Translations under genes and position numbers: made by a program | The notes under the pieces: generated by a model | Seen by the model: the letters and a program-made list of their open reading frames with translations, nothing else | The model's database searches: none | Told to the model about the DNA's origin: nothing | Shown here: piece after piece, positions 31,877 through 39,921 of the stretch | Position numbering within the stretch: position 1 is the first letter of the stretch | Layout: each line of letters starts with the position of its first letter | Origin: CAWDZK01 sp963807005 | Lineage (GTDB): Bacteria > Actinomycetota > Actinomycetes > JACCUZ01 | DNA: 64,000 nt | Direction: 5' to 3' | Assembly (NCBI GenBank): GCA_963807005.1 | Contig: CAWDZK010000001.1 | Coordinates: 558,001 to 622,000, forward strand

Positions 31877-32716
31877 GTGCGCATCGACCTCCACACCCAC
31901 AGCACCGCCTCCGACGGCACCGAGTCGCCGGCGGAGCTGGTGCGCTCCGCGGCCGCTGCAGGTCTGGACGTCGTGGCGCTCACGGACCATGACACCGTGC
32001 GCGGCTGGGACGAGGCGCTGGCCGCTCTTCCGCCGGGCCTGCGTCTGGTCCGGGGAACCGAGATCTCCTCGGTCTACGACGGGGTCAGCCTGCACCTGCT
32101 CGGCTACGGAATCGACCCGGCGTACGAGCCGCTGGCCGAGCAGATGGCGATGGCGCTGGACGACCGGGTGCCGCGCGCCCGGGCGATCATCGGCAAGCTG
32201 CAGGCCGCCGGCTACCCCGTCAGCTGGGACAAGCTGATGGCCAACGTGCCGGCCGGAGCGACCGTCGGGCGACCGCACATCGCCGACACCCTGGTCGCCG
32301 AGGGAGTCGTCGGGGACCGGAGCGAGGCCTTCGACTCGCTGCTGCACGACGGCAGCGAGTTCTTCGTCGGCCACTACTACGTCGATGCGGTCGAGGCGGT
32401 CCGGCTGGTGCGCGAGGCGGGTGGGGTGCCGGTGTTCGCGCATCCGGCGGCGCAGAAGCGCGGGGTGACCGTGGGCGAGGACGCCATCCACGCGATGACG
32501 GCGGCCGGGCTGGCCGGCCTCGAGGTCGACCACCGGGACAACGAGCCCGAGGCCCGTGAGCGGCTGCGGGGCCTCGCAGCCGACCTCGGCCTGCTGGTCA
32601 CCGGGTCCAGCGACTACCACGGTTCCGGCAAACCGAACCGGCTCGGCGAGAACACCACCGACCCGACTGTGCTCGACGCCCTGCTCGACCAGGTCCGCAG
32701 CGGGATCACGGCATGA
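31877..32716 (+). CDS. PHP-domain phosphoesterase (TrpH/RNase AM-like)
   Basis: A 279-residue PHP protein: MRIDLHTHSTASDGTESPAE with the HxH metal site, VALTDHDTVRGWDEA, RLVRGTEISSVYDGVSLHLL GYGIDP (in two parts), VFAHPAAQKRG and VTGSSDYHGSGKPNRLGENT. The metal residues of the YciV/TrpH group are all present; characterised members act on 3'-5' phosphates or short RNA. GTG start at 31877. It is followed 10 nt later by marC. Confidence 0.9.
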   Translation: MRIDLHTHSTASDGTESPAELVRSAAAAGLDVVALTDHDTVRGWDEALAALPPGLRLVRGTEISSVYDGVSLHLLGYGIDPAYEPLAEQMAMALDDRVPRARAIIGKLQAAGYPVSWDKLMANVPAGATVGRPHIADTLVAEGVVGDRSEAFDSLLHDGSEFFVGHYYVDAVEAVRLVREAGGVPVFAHPAAQKRGVTVGEDAIHAMTAAGLAGLEVDHRDNEPEARERLRGLAADLGLLVTGSSDYHGSGKPNRLGENTTDPTVLDALLDQVRSGITA

Positions 32717-32726
32717 GCCGGCACGG

Positions 32727-33338
32727 ATGAGCGCCGCCGACCTCAAGTTCTTCATCGAGGTCTTCGTCACGCTGTTCGTCATCATGGACCCGCCCGGGAC
32801 AGTGCCGCTGTTCCTCAGCCTCACCAGCGGCCGCAGCCACGCGATGCGCAAGCGGCTCGCCGGCCAGGCGGTCGTCGTCGCCTTCTTCGTCATCACCGTG
32901 TTCGCGCTCTTCGGACGGCAGATCCTCGACTATCTGGGCATCACGCTGTCCTCGATGCAGGTGGCCGGCGGGCTGCTGCTGCTGCTCGTGGCCCTCGAGC
33001 TCCTGACGGGCAAGAGCGACGACCCGGTCGAGACGCAGAACGTCAACGTCGCACTGGTCCCCCTCGGCACCCCGCTGCTCGCCGGTCCGGGAGCGATCGT
33101 CGCCACCATCGTCTTCGTCAAGCGCGTCGACGACGTGGGCTCGGGCCTGGCGGTCGGCCTGGGCATCCTCGCGGTGCACGTGGTCTTGTGGCTGTTCATG
33201 CGCTTCTCGGTCGTCATCCTGCGCGTCATCAAGGACAGCGGCGTCACCCTGGTCACCCGCATCGCCGGGCTGCTGCTGTCGGCGATCGCGGTGCAGCTGG
33301 TCGCCGACGGCGTCACCACGATGGTCAAGAACGCCTGA
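32727..33338 (+). CDS. MarC family integral membrane protein
   Basis: A 203-residue protein with six transmembrane helices. It begins SAADLKFFIEVFVTLFVIMD PPGTVPLFLSLTSG (in two parts), the MarC/UPF0056 signature, then VALVPLGTPLLAGPGAIVAT and ends RIAGLLLSAIAVQLVADGV. ATG 32727 follows the PHP gene by 10 nt. Despite its name the family is no longer thought to give multiple antibiotic resistance; its substrate is unknown. Confidence 0.9.
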   Translation: MSAADLKFFIEVFVTLFVIMDPPGTVPLFLSLTSGRSHAMRKRLAGQAVVVAFFVITVFALFGRQILDYLGITLSSMQVAGGLLLLLVALELLTGKSDDPVETQNVNVALVPLGTPLLAGPGAIVATIVFVKRVDDVGSGLAVGLGILAVHVVLWLFMRFSVVILRVIKDSGVTLVTRIAGLLLSAIAVQLVADGVTTMVKNA

Positions 33339-33341
33339 CGC

Positions 33342-33381
33342 CCCGACCGCCCGACCGCCCGACCACCCGACCACCCGACCG
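33342..33381. repeat. Five tandem 8-bp repeats
   Basis: CCCGACCG or CCCGACCA repeats five times head to tail, directly after the marC stop codon. A slippage-prone tract; no function is evident. Confidence 0.75.
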
Positions 33382-33398
33382 CACCACCCAGGAACGCT

Positions 33399-33465
33399 CG
33401 TTTGCGACCTGCCTCCCCGACACGCCGGGCGCACTGCGGCGTGTCGGGGAACGAGGTCGCAAACG
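33399..33465. repeat. 67-bp two-part palindrome
   Basis: CGTTTGCGACCT (33399-33410) pairs perfectly with AGGTCGCAAACG (33454-33465), and CCCCGACACGCCG (33415-33427) pairs perfectly with CGGCGTGTCGGGG (33437-33449), leaving a 9-nt loop. It lies between convergent marC and hydrolase genes. A strong bidirectional terminator or a mobile palindrome are the two readings. Confidence 0.7.
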
Positions 33466-33517
33466 ATCATCAGTGGGCGGCCGTACGGCGGCAACGGACC
33501 GCCCGCTTGGGCAGCGG

Positions 33518-34375
33518 TCAGACCGTCGCCCAGAACTCCAGCAGCGCGGCCACCGTCGGGGCCGGCGCGTCGGCGGCGGGGGAGTGGCCCACGTCGGGCA
33601 GCGCGGCCACCCGGGCGCGCAGCCGCTGCGCCGTCGCCGCCTGCAGCTCCGGCGGCCACACGTCGTCCCGTTCGCCGAAGAGCACCAGCACCGGCAGCCC
33701 CGCCGCGGACAGCTCGTCGGTGGCGTCGGTGGCCGTGAGCAGCTGCTCGGCCATCCGCAGCATCGACACCGGGTGGTTCGCGACGAACCGGTCGTGCATC
33801 CAGGCCTCGAGCTCGGGAGTCGACGGCTCCGGGTCGGACTCCTGCTCGAACTGCCGCTTGGCCACCCAGATCGTCTCCAGGTCCAGGACCGGCAGTGCCT
33901 GCGCCAGCATGCCGATGCCGGTGCTGGCGGGCGCCGGGACCGCCGCGGGGCCGGAGCACATCAGCGTCAGCGAGCGCAGCGCGCCGGGGCCGACGAGCGC
34001 GACGGCCCGGGCGACCAGCCCGCCGAACGAGTGCCCGACCAGGTGCGCCGGACGGTCGAACGTCTTGAGCACGGCGAGGACGTCCTCGGCGAGCACCGGG
34101 ACGTCGTACGACGCGGGGTCGTCGTCGCCGGCCGACTCGAACTGGCCGCGGAGGTCCAGCGCCACGACCGGGTGCCCGGCCGCCGCGATCGGCGCCAGCA
34201 CCGCGATGAAGTCCTCCTTCGACCCGGTGAAGCCCGGGACCAGCAGGACCGGGTCCCGCGCCGGGCCGACGGCCTCTGCCGGCTCGGCCGCCAGGGCTGC
34301 CAGCGGGCCGCGCGGGGTCGCCAGCTCCACGGCGCGCACTCCGTCGGGCAGGTCGAGGAACGGCGGTTTGCTCAT
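33518..34375 (-). CDS. Alpha/beta hydrolase
   Basis: A 285-residue hydrolase from ATG 34375. It has VLLVPGFTGSKEDFIAVLAP (oxyanion region), LVGHSFGGLVARAVALVGPG with the nucleophile Ser in GHSFGG, the acid in VLVLFGERDDVWPPE and the final His in LPDVGHSPAADAPA. Substrate unknown; most likely an esterase or C-C hydrolase. It is divergent from the ParA gene, 63 bp away. Frame open further upstream is antisense to the ParA gene. Confidence 0.9.
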   Translation of the reverse strand: MSKPPFLDLPDGVRAVELATPRGPLAALAAEPAEAVGPARDPVLLVPGFTGSKEDFIAVLAPIAAAGHPVVALDLRGQFESAGDDDPASYDVPVLAEDVLAVLKTFDRPAHLVGHSFGGLVARAVALVGPGALRSLTLMCSGPAAVPAPASTGIGMLAQALPVLDLETIWVAKRQFEQESDPEPSTPELEAWMHDRFVANHPVSMLRMAEQLLTATDATDELSAAGLPVLVLFGERDDVWPPELQAATAQRLRARVAALPDVGHSPAADAPAPTVAALLEFWATV

Positions 34376-34438
34376 CAGCCGGAACGGTACCCAACCGCCC
34401 GTGACACGGACCCCGCCGGGATGGGCACAATGGCGCCC

Positions 34439-35191
34439 GTGAGCCGCACCGTCGCCGTCGCCAACCAGAAGGGCGGCGTGGCCAAGACCACCACTGTTGC
34501 CTCGCTCGGCAGCGCCCTGGCCGAGCAGGGCCGAAAGGTCCTCCTGGTCGACCTCGACGCCCAGTCGTGCCTCACCTTCTCCCTGGGGCTGGACCCGGAC
34601 GCGGTCGAGCTTTCGGTGCACGACGTGCTGCTGGGCCGGGTCGGCGCGTCGATGGCGATCCAGCCGACCGAGGACGGCGTCGACCTGCTGCCCGCGACCA
34701 TCGAGCTGGCCGGCACCGAGGCTCAGCTGCTGAGCCGGCCCGGCCGCGAGTTCGTGCTGCGCACCGCGCTCGAGGAGGTCTCCGCGGCGTACGACGTGGT
34801 GCTGCTCGACTGCTCGCCCTCGCTCGGCGTGCTCACCCTCAACGCGCTCACCGCTGCCGACGAGCTGATCATCCCCCTGCAGTGCGAGATGCTCAGCCAC
34901 CGCGGGGTCGGGCAGCTGCTCGACACGGTCGCCGACGTGCGCCGCATCCTCAACCCCGGGCTGACCGTCCTGGGCGTGCTGCCGACGATGTTCGACGCGC
35001 GCACGAACCACGCGCGGGCGGTCCTGGCCGACGTCTCGGACCGCTACGGACTGACCGTGCTCGGGCCGCCGATCCCGAAGTCGGTCCGGTTCGCCGAGGC
35101 GCCCGCCGCCGGCCGGTCGGTGCTCGCGACCGCCCGGCGGACCCGTGGCGCGGAGGCCTACCGCGAGCTGGCCGGCTCGTTGTTCGGATGA
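34439..35191 (+). CDS. ParA/Soj-type ATPase (Rv3213c-like)
   Basis: A 250-residue ParA protein: deviant Walker A AVANQKGGVAKTTTVASLGS at the N-terminus, LLVDLDAQSCLTFSLGLD, YDVVLLDCSPSLGVLTLNAL and IPLQCEMLSHRGVGQLLDT. It has no ParB beside it, so it is the orphan type near the DEAD helicase in Actinobacteria, as Rv3213c near rhlE; that group has no settled role in segregation. I use GTG 34439; ATG codons at 34430 and 34421 are in frame. It is coupled by ATGA to the small zinc-ribbon protein. Confidence 0.9.
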   Translation: MSRTVAVANQKGGVAKTTTVASLGSALAEQGRKVLLVDLDAQSCLTFSLGLDPDAVELSVHDVLLGRVGASMAIQPTEDGVDLLPATIELAGTEAQLLSRPGREFVLRTALEEVSAAYDVVLLDCSPSLGVLTLNALTAADELIIPLQCEMLSHRGVGQLLDTVADVRRILNPGLTVLGVLPTMFDARTNHARAVLADVSDRYGLTVLGPPIPKSVRFAEAPAAGRSVLATARRTRGAEAYRELAGSLFG

Positions 35192-35505
35192 GCGGGTCCG
35201 ACGGCTTCGACCGGCTGCGCAGGCGCACTCCCGCGCCCGGCACCCGGACCGACGCCGCCCCGCTGCGGGTCGACCCCCAGGGCCGGAACGCCCTCTACAG
35301 CGGGAGCCCCCAGGCGCCTGCTCCGGGCGCGGTCACCGTCACCTGCTCGGAGTGCAAGCGGTCGACCGCGGTCAGCCCGCGGCGGCTGGCCGCGCTGGCG
35401 CTGCCGTCGGTGCACCTGCCGCTGATCCGCCGCGACCACCCGTCCTGGATGCGCTGCCCCGCCTGCGGCAGGCGCACCTGGGTCAAGATCGTCATCACCC
35501 TCTGA
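35188..35505 (+). CDS. Small zinc-ribbon protein coupled to ParA
   Basis: A 105-residue protein with start ATG 35188 overlapping the ParA stop (ATGA). A basic, Pro-rich N-terminus precedes a likely zinc ribbon: VTCSECKRSTAV and later MRCPACGRRTWVKIVITL, giving two CxxC pairs about 45 residues apart. The conserved middle reads RLAALALPSVHLPLIRRDHP. I do not recognise a named family, but the coupled ParA-zinc-ribbon order suggests a joint role. Confidence 0.75.
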   Translation: MSGSDGFDRLRRRTPAPGTRTDAAPLRVDPQGRNALYSGSPQAPAPGAVTVTCSECKRSTAVSPRRLAALALPSVHLPLIRRDHPSWMRCPACGRRTWVKIVITL

Positions 35506-35570
35506 CCTGCCACGCCGGTGCGTTCCCGGTCGACCGGCGGCCGCCGGCCGGCCGGGGCGGACGCACCGTG

Positions 35571-36060
35571 TCACTGCGCTGCGGCTGCGGCGCGCGCCTC
35601 CTCGAGCGCGTCCTCTCCCTCGAACGAGTTGGGACGGCCGGCTCCTGACTCGATCAGCGCGCGGAGGCTGCCGTTGACGTACTCGCCCCAGGCGTGCCGG
35701 CACACGCCGTAGCACTCGTGCTCCGGCCGCAGGCCCTCGTGCGTGAACCGGACGTGCGTGCGACCGTCCTGCTCGGTGATGTCGAAGACGACCGTGGTCC
35801 CCGTCCACTCCTCCTTGTCCGCGACGAAGCTGAGCGAGCTGTCGAGGACGAGCCAGGCGACCCGCCGCGAGGGGACGAGCTCGGTGATGCGGAACTTCGA
35901 GTAGTGGATCCCCGGCACGGCGTAGCTGAACTCCGCGCCAGGCTGTGTCGGTCGCACCCTCGATCTCCCCTGACCACCAGGCCCGGACGTCGGTGATGGC
36001 GGCGAACACCTGCTCCGGCGTCTGCTCGACCGAGAACGTGTGGGTGAGATTGCTGTCCAT
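35571..36060 (-). pseudogene. SRPBCC/AHSA1-domain gene with apparent frameshift
   Basis: The 5' part from ATG 36060 reads MDSNLTHTFSVEQTPEQVFA and ITDVRAWWSGEIEGATDT; the fold continues in another frame as QPGAEFSYAVPGIHYSKFRI and TELVPSRRVAWLVLDSSLSF to EEARAAAAAQ. The frames join if the base at 35943 is removed, restoring the family-like ...ATDTPGAEFSYAV. So there is a 1-nt insertion (mutation or sequencing error). The intact protein would be about 162 residues, a START-like cavity fold of unknown ligand. It is divergent from an HxlR gene with tandem operators between, a typical pair. Confidence 0.8.
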
Positions 36061-36112
36061 CGTGGTGCCTCTCAGGTCGGGTCGGCCGTGGCGAGTCCCC
36101 GTCCGACGTCTA

Positions 36113-36127
36113 CTTGCGTGATGCAAG
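36113..36127. promoter_or_regulatory. HxlR operator, site 1
   Basis: CTTGCGTGATGCAAG, with perfect CTTGC/GCAAG arms, lies between the divergent SRPBCC and HxlR genes. A near-identical site follows 32 bp downstream, three helical turns away, as expected for two dimers on one DNA face. Confidence 0.6.
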
Positions 36128-36144
36128 CGACCCTAGGCGACTGA

Positions 36145-36159
36145 CTAGCGTGACGCAAG
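36145..36159. promoter_or_regulatory. HxlR operator, site 2
   Basis: CTAGCGTGACGCAAG repeats site 1 with three changes. It lies about 20 bp before the HxlR start codon, suited to autorepression. Confidence 0.55.
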
Positions 36160-36179
36160 TGCCGAGGTAGAGTGGCGCT

Positions 36180-36668
36180 GTGCTGGGGAAGACGTACGAC
36201 CGCGAGGTCTGCTCGATGGCGCGCGCGCTGGAGATCGTCGGCGAGCGCTGGAGCCTGCTGATCGTCCGCGACGCCCTGTTCGCGGGGGTGACGCGCTTCA
36301 ACGACTTCCAGCGGGGCCTGGGCGTCGCGCCGAACGTGCTCGCGGCCCGGCTGGACGCCTTCGTCACCGCGGGCGTGCTGGAGCGGCGCCGGTACTCCGA
36401 GCAGCCCGAGCAGTTCGAGTACGTGCCCACCGCCAAGGGGCGGGACCTGGCGTCCGCGATCGTCGCTCTCACCCGCTGGGGCGACCGGTGGGCCGCTCCG
36501 GGCGAGCCGCCCATCCTCTACACGCACTCGGGCTGCGGCGGCGCGGTCGAGTCGCAGGCAGTCTGCGCCCGCTGCGGCGCTCTGGACCCCGCTGACGTGC
36601 AGGCCGCGCCCGGGCCTGGCATGCCGGCGGGGTACGTCGAGAACCGGCGACGCGGGCGATCCGGCTGA
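36180..36668 (+). CDS. HxlR family transcriptional regulator
   Basis: A 162-residue HxlR-type winged helix: VCSMARALEIVGERWSLLIV RDALF (in two parts), TRFNDFQRGLGVAPNVLAAR LDAFV, RRRYSEQPEQFEYVPTAKGR, with the Cys near the N-terminus usual in this family. A C-terminal extension holds SGCGGAVESQAVCARCGALD, a CxxC-type cluster that may bind zinc or respond to oxidation. GTG start 36180. It is divergent from the damaged SRPBCC gene and two operator-like sites lie between. Confidence 0.9.
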   Translation: MLGKTYDREVCSMARALEIVGERWSLLIVRDALFAGVTRFNDFQRGLGVAPNVLAARLDAFVTAGVLERRRYSEQPEQFEYVPTAKGRDLASAIVALTRWGDRWAAPGEPPILYTHSGCGGAVESQAVCARCGALDPADVQAAPGPGMPAGYVENRRRGRSG

Positions 36669-36705
36669 GGGGTACTCCCTCCGGGAGCGCGGAACCTCGG
36701 ACGTG

Positions 36706-36897
36706 TCAGCCGTCGCTACGGGTGCGCTCGCCGACGTAGGCCAGCACGTCCGCCTCGGCCGACCGCAACCGCCCGACCTGCTCACCCGCGTCGCAGGTGA
36801 GCAGCGCGACGTCCACCAGCCCGGCCTCGCGGGCGAGAACCCGCCAGGTCGCCCCACCGGTCTCCCAGCGGCGCAGAGCCTCGAGGTCCTCGCTCAC
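36706..36897 (-). CDS. Small conserved actinobacterial protein
   Basis: A 63-residue protein from GTG 36897, MSEDLEALRRWETGGATWRV then LAREAGLVDVALLTCDAGEQ and EADVLAYVGERT. It starts 8 nt after the DEAD-helicase stop on the same strand. I recall short actinobacterial proteins with the LRRWE..GA.WRV...CD.GEEV pattern; no function known. Length and codon use look genuine. Confidence 0.7.
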   Translation of the reverse strand: MSEDLEALRRWETGGATWRVLAREAGLVDVALLTCDAGEQVGRLRSAEADVLAYVGERTRSDG

Positions 36898-36905
36898 GGC
36901 CGAGC

Positions 36906-38531
36906 TCAGTCCTCGGCGGGGCCGCCGCCCGAGCCCCGGCCGCCCCGGCTGCGACGGCGCCGCGGTGCGGCACCCGCGTCGTCACCGGCAGACTCGGGAC
37001 TGGCCGGGGCGCCGTCGGTGCCCTCGGCCGGCTGACCCGACCGGGTCCGGGTGCGACTCCCGGCGCGGCGGCGCCTGGCCGGACGCTCGCCCGCGTCGTC
37101 GCCATGGTCCCGCGGGGCGGCGCTGCCGCGACCGCCGGCACCGCTGCGTGCCCCCGCCGTGCTCCCGCCGCCGGCACTGCCACGACCACCACGGCCGCCG
37201 GACGGGCGGTCGGAACCGCGACCGCGAGCCCCGCCGGCCCGCCCGGTCTCGCCCAGGTCCTCGACCTCCTCGGCCTCCAGCCCGGCCCGGGTGCGCTGCG
37301 CCCTCGGCAGGACGCCCGTGACGTGCCGCGGGATCTCGAGCTCCTCGTAGAGGTGGTCGGAGTTGGAGTAGGTCTCCTCCGGCTCACCGAAGCCGAGGTC
37401 GAGGGCCTTGTCGATCAGCGACCACCGGGGCATGTCGTCCCAGTCGACGAAGGTGATCGCGATGCCCTTTGCCCCGGCCCGGGCGGTGCGGCCGATGCGG
37501 TGCAGATAGGTCTTCTCGTCCTCGGGGCACTGGTAGTTGATGACGTGGGTGATGTCCTGCACGTCGATGCCGCGCGCCGCGACGTCGGTGGCGACGAGCA
37601 CGTCCACCTTGCCGTTGCGGAACGCGCGCAGCGCCTGCTCGCGGGCGCCCTGACCGAGGTCCCCGTGGACCGCGCCGGAGGCGAAGCCGCGGTCCGCGAG
37701 ATCGTCGGCGACCTTCGCGGCCGTGCGCTTGGTGCGGCAGAAGACGAGGGTGAGGCCGCGGCCCTCGGACTGCAGGATCCGCGCGAGCATCTCGACCTTG
37801 TCCATGGCGTGCGCCCGGAAAGCGTGCTGCTCGACGGCCTTGACGGTGAGGCCGTCGTCGTCCGGGTCGACCGCTCGGATGTGCGTCGGGTGGTGCATGT
37901 AGGCGCGGGCCAGCGTGATGATGGCACCGGGCATGGTCGCCGAGAACAGCATCGTCTGCCGGCCCGCGGGCACCAGCCGAACGATCTTCTCGACGTCGGG
38001 CAGGAAGCCGAGGTCGAGCATCTCGTCGGCCTCGTCGAGCACCAGGGTGCGAACGTGTCCGAGGTCGAGATGGCCCTGCTGGGCCAGGTCGATCAGGCGT
38101 CCCGGCGTACCGACGACGACCTCGATGCCCTTCTTCAGCCGCTCGACCTGCGGCTCGTAGGCGCGGCCGCCGTAGATCGAGAGGATCCGGATGCTGCGAC
38201 GCGCCGCGGCCTTCTCGAGGTCCTCGGTGACCTGGACGCACAGCTCGCGGGTCGGCACGACCACCAGCGCCTGCGGCTTGCCGGGCTCCACGACGACGGG
38301 CGGGTCGACCTCCTGCTCCTCGCCCTCCACGACGACCCGCTGCAGGAGCGGGATGCCGAAGCCCAGAGTCTTGCCGGTACCGGTCTTGGCCTGGCCGATG
38401 ATGTCGTGGCCGTGCAGGGCGACCGGCAGCGTGAGTGCCTGGATGGGGAACGGGTGCATGATGCCGACGGCTTCGAGCGCCTCGACCGTGGCCGGGAGCA
38501 CGCCGAGCTCGGCGAATGTCTGGGTGTTCAG
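36906..38531 (-). CDS. rhlE: DEAD-box RNA helicase
   Basis: About 541 residues. Motifs in order: Q motif MHPFPIQALTLP, Walker A AKTGTGKTLGFG, PTRELCVQ, TPGRLIDLA, VLDEADEMLDLGF, FSATMP, VFCRTKRTAAKVADDL, ATDVAARGIDV and HRIGRTARAG; the tail is long, Arg/Gly-rich, and likely binds RNA. A GTG at 38501 is in frame, but the aromatic Phe conserved upstream of the Q motif (TFAELGVLPATVEALEAVGI) lies before it. CTG 38529-38531 has AGAAGGG at good spacing, so I start there; the frame is open further back but lacks ATG/GTG. Corresponds to Rv3211. Confidence 0.92.
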   Translation of the reverse strand: MNTQTFAELGVLPATVEALEAVGIMHPFPIQALTLPVALHGHDIIGQAKTGTGKTLGFGIPLLQRVVVEGEEQEVDPPVVVEPGKPQALVVVPTRELCVQVTEDLEKAAARRSIRILSIYGGRAYEPQVERLKKGIEVVVGTPGRLIDLAQQGHLDLGHVRTLVLDEADEMLDLGFLPDVEKIVRLVPAGRQTMLFSATMPGAIITLARAYMHHPTHIRAVDPDDDGLTVKAVEQHAFRAHAMDKVEMLARILQSEGRGLTLVFCRTKRTAAKVADDLADRGFASGAVHGDLGQGAREQALRAFRNGKVDVLVATDVAARGIDVQDITHVINYQCPEDEKTYLHRIGRTARAGAKGIAITFVDWDDMPRWSLIDKALDLGFGEPEETYSNSDHLYEELEIPRHVTGVLPRAQRTRAGLEAEEVEDLGETGRAGGARGRGSDRPSGGRGGRGSAGGGSTAGARSGAGGRGSAAPRDHGDDAGERPARRRRAGSRTRTRSGQPAEGTDGAPASPESAGDDAGAAPRRRRSRGGRGSGGGPAED

Positions 38532-38707
38532 GACGGAGCCCTTCTGGGACGGGGTCCCGCACAGACACGAGGTCGGCTGGCCGCACGCCGTCTCAGGTGG
38601 AGATGGCGGGCCGCTCGGGCGGGACGTTCGGTCGGAGCCGATCGGTTCGTCGGGCGACCGGGCATCCGTGATACGGGCCCACCCTACCCCTCGGTACGCT
38701 CAGCGCC

Positions 38708-39430
38708 GTGAGCGAGCCCGAGGACGACACGCCCGGCAGCCCGGTGGCCGCGGCCCCGGACCCGCTGGCCGACGAGGAGTACCGGCTCGCCGTCGTCGAC
38801 CTGCTCGGCGCCCTCGCGTACGGCGAGCTGACCGCGTTCGAGCGGCTGGCGGACGACGCGTCGTTCGCCCCGACCCTGGCCGACAAGGCCGCGCTGGCGG
38901 CGATGGCGGTCGCCGAGTACCAGCACTTCGTGCTGCTCCGGGACCGGCTGGTCGAGCTCGGCGTCGCACCGGAGGACGCGATGGAGCCGTTCATGCCGGC
39001 TCTGGAGGCCTTCCACGAGCGGACCGCGCCGGGGGACTGGCTCGAGGGCCTGGTCAAGGCCTACGTCGGTGACGGCATCGCCGAGGACTTCTACCGGGAG
39101 ATCTCGGCCTACCTCGACGACTCGAGCCGGGACCTCGTGCTCAGGGTCCTGGAGGACACCGGCCACTCGACGTTCGCGGTCGAGCGGGTGCGGGCCGCGA
39201 TCGAGGCGGACCCCCGGTTGGCCGGCCGGCTGGCGCTCTGGGGCCGCCGCCTGGTCGGCGAGGCGCTCAGCCAGGCGCAGCGGGTGGCGGCCGAGCGGGA
39301 CGCGCTGGCCGCGCTGCTCGTCGGCGGGATGGCGCACCGCGGGGCCGACCTGGCCGAGGTCGGCCGGATGTTCGCCCGGCTCACGGACAACCACACCGAG
39401 CGGATGGCCACCCTCGGCCTGTCCTCCTAG
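38708..39430 (+). CDS. Ferritin-like fold protein (Rv3210c type)
   Basis: A 240-residue protein with a helical bundle: RLAVVDLLGALAYGELTAFE, ALAAMAVAEYQHFVLLRDRL, GDWLEGLVKAYVGDGIAEDF YREI (in two parts), and VGEALSQAQRVAAERDALAA. The E..xxH-like EYQHF and later helix acids could bind a di-metal site as in ferritin-like/MiaE-type proteins, but the metal ligands are not all clear. It lies between rhlE and DUF3107 as Rv3210c does. GTG start 38708. Confidence 0.83.
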   Translation: MSEPEDDTPGSPVAAAPDPLADEEYRLAVVDLLGALAYGELTAFERLADDASFAPTLADKAALAAMAVAEYQHFVLLRDRLVELGVAPEDAMEPFMPALEAFHERTAPGDWLEGLVKAYVGDGIAEDFYREISAYLDDSSRDLVLRVLEDTGHSTFAVERVRAAIEADPRLAGRLALWGRRLVGEALSQAQRVAAERDALAALLVGGMAHRGADLAEVGRMFARLTDNHTERMATLGLSS

Positions 39431-39452
39431 TCCGCCCCTCTGCTCGTCCCAC

Positions 39453-39524
39453 CCCCTCGCCGAGTGGTGGGTTGCGCACCCGGAATGTGCGGGTTCAGCC
39501 TGCCGAACCCACCACTCGCGGGGG
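39453..39524. repeat. Dispersed palindromic element, family A, copy 2 (inverted)
   Basis: A 72-bp imperfect palindrome with CGAGTGGTGGGTT and AACCCACCACTCG arms, whose reverse complement matches 1978-2048. It is in the convergent space between the ferritin-like and DUF3107 genes, 7 nt from the DUF3107 stop. Confidence 0.7.
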
Positions 39525-39531
39525 ACGGGGG

Positions 39532-39759
39532 TCAGAGGTTGCCGAAGCCGACCTTGCGCGCCTCGGGCTCGCCGACCTCGACGTAGGCGATCTTGTCCGC
39601 CGGGACGACGACCTGCCGGCCTCGGTCGTCGGTGAGCGAGAGGATCTGGGTCTTCCCCGCCACCGCGGCCTGCACGGCGGCCACGACGGCGTCCGGGGTC
39701 TCGGTGCTCTCGACCACCAGCTCGCGCGTGGCGTGCTGCACGCCGATCCTGACCTCCAC
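39532..39759 (-). CDS. DUF3107 family protein (TB9.4-like)
   Basis: A 75-residue protein from GTG 39759, with GGAGG 5 nt upstream; the GTG start fits the family length better than ATG 39792. Sequence VEVRIGVQHATRELVVESTE then ILSLTDDRGRQVVVPADKIA YVEVG (in two parts) matches DUF3107, a compact actinobacterial protein (Rv3208A). Function unknown. The TetR gene upstream on the same strand is about 160 bp away. Confidence 0.9.
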   Translation of the reverse strand: MEVRIGVQHATRELVVESTETPDAVVAAVQAAVAGKTQILSLTDDRGRQVVVPADKIAYVEVGEPEARKVGFGNL

Positions 39760-39885
39760 GGGGACCTCCGGGATCCTTCGTCTGCGTGCCATGTCGCCGC
39801 TGAGCCTAGTGCGCAGGGGCCGTCGTCAGCGGTGCGGGGCGGCGGTGTTCGCCGTCGGCGTCATCGGGGCGTGCCGGTCCGGTCC

Positions 39886-39910
39886 GCCCCGCCCCGCCCC
39901 GCCCCGCCCC
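39886..39910. repeat. Five tandem GCCCC repeats
   Basis: GCCCC repeats five times in the gap between the TetR and DUF3107 genes. On the minus strand this is GGGGC repeated, a G-rich run that could form a quadruplex in the RNA or DNA, but no function is shown. Confidence 0.7.
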
Positions 39911-39921
39911 CCGGTGCGGCG

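Noticed and set aside
39886..39910. CRISPR-like or regulatory array at the GCCCC repeats
   Set aside because: The unit is 5 bp with no spacers. It is a simple tandem tract.
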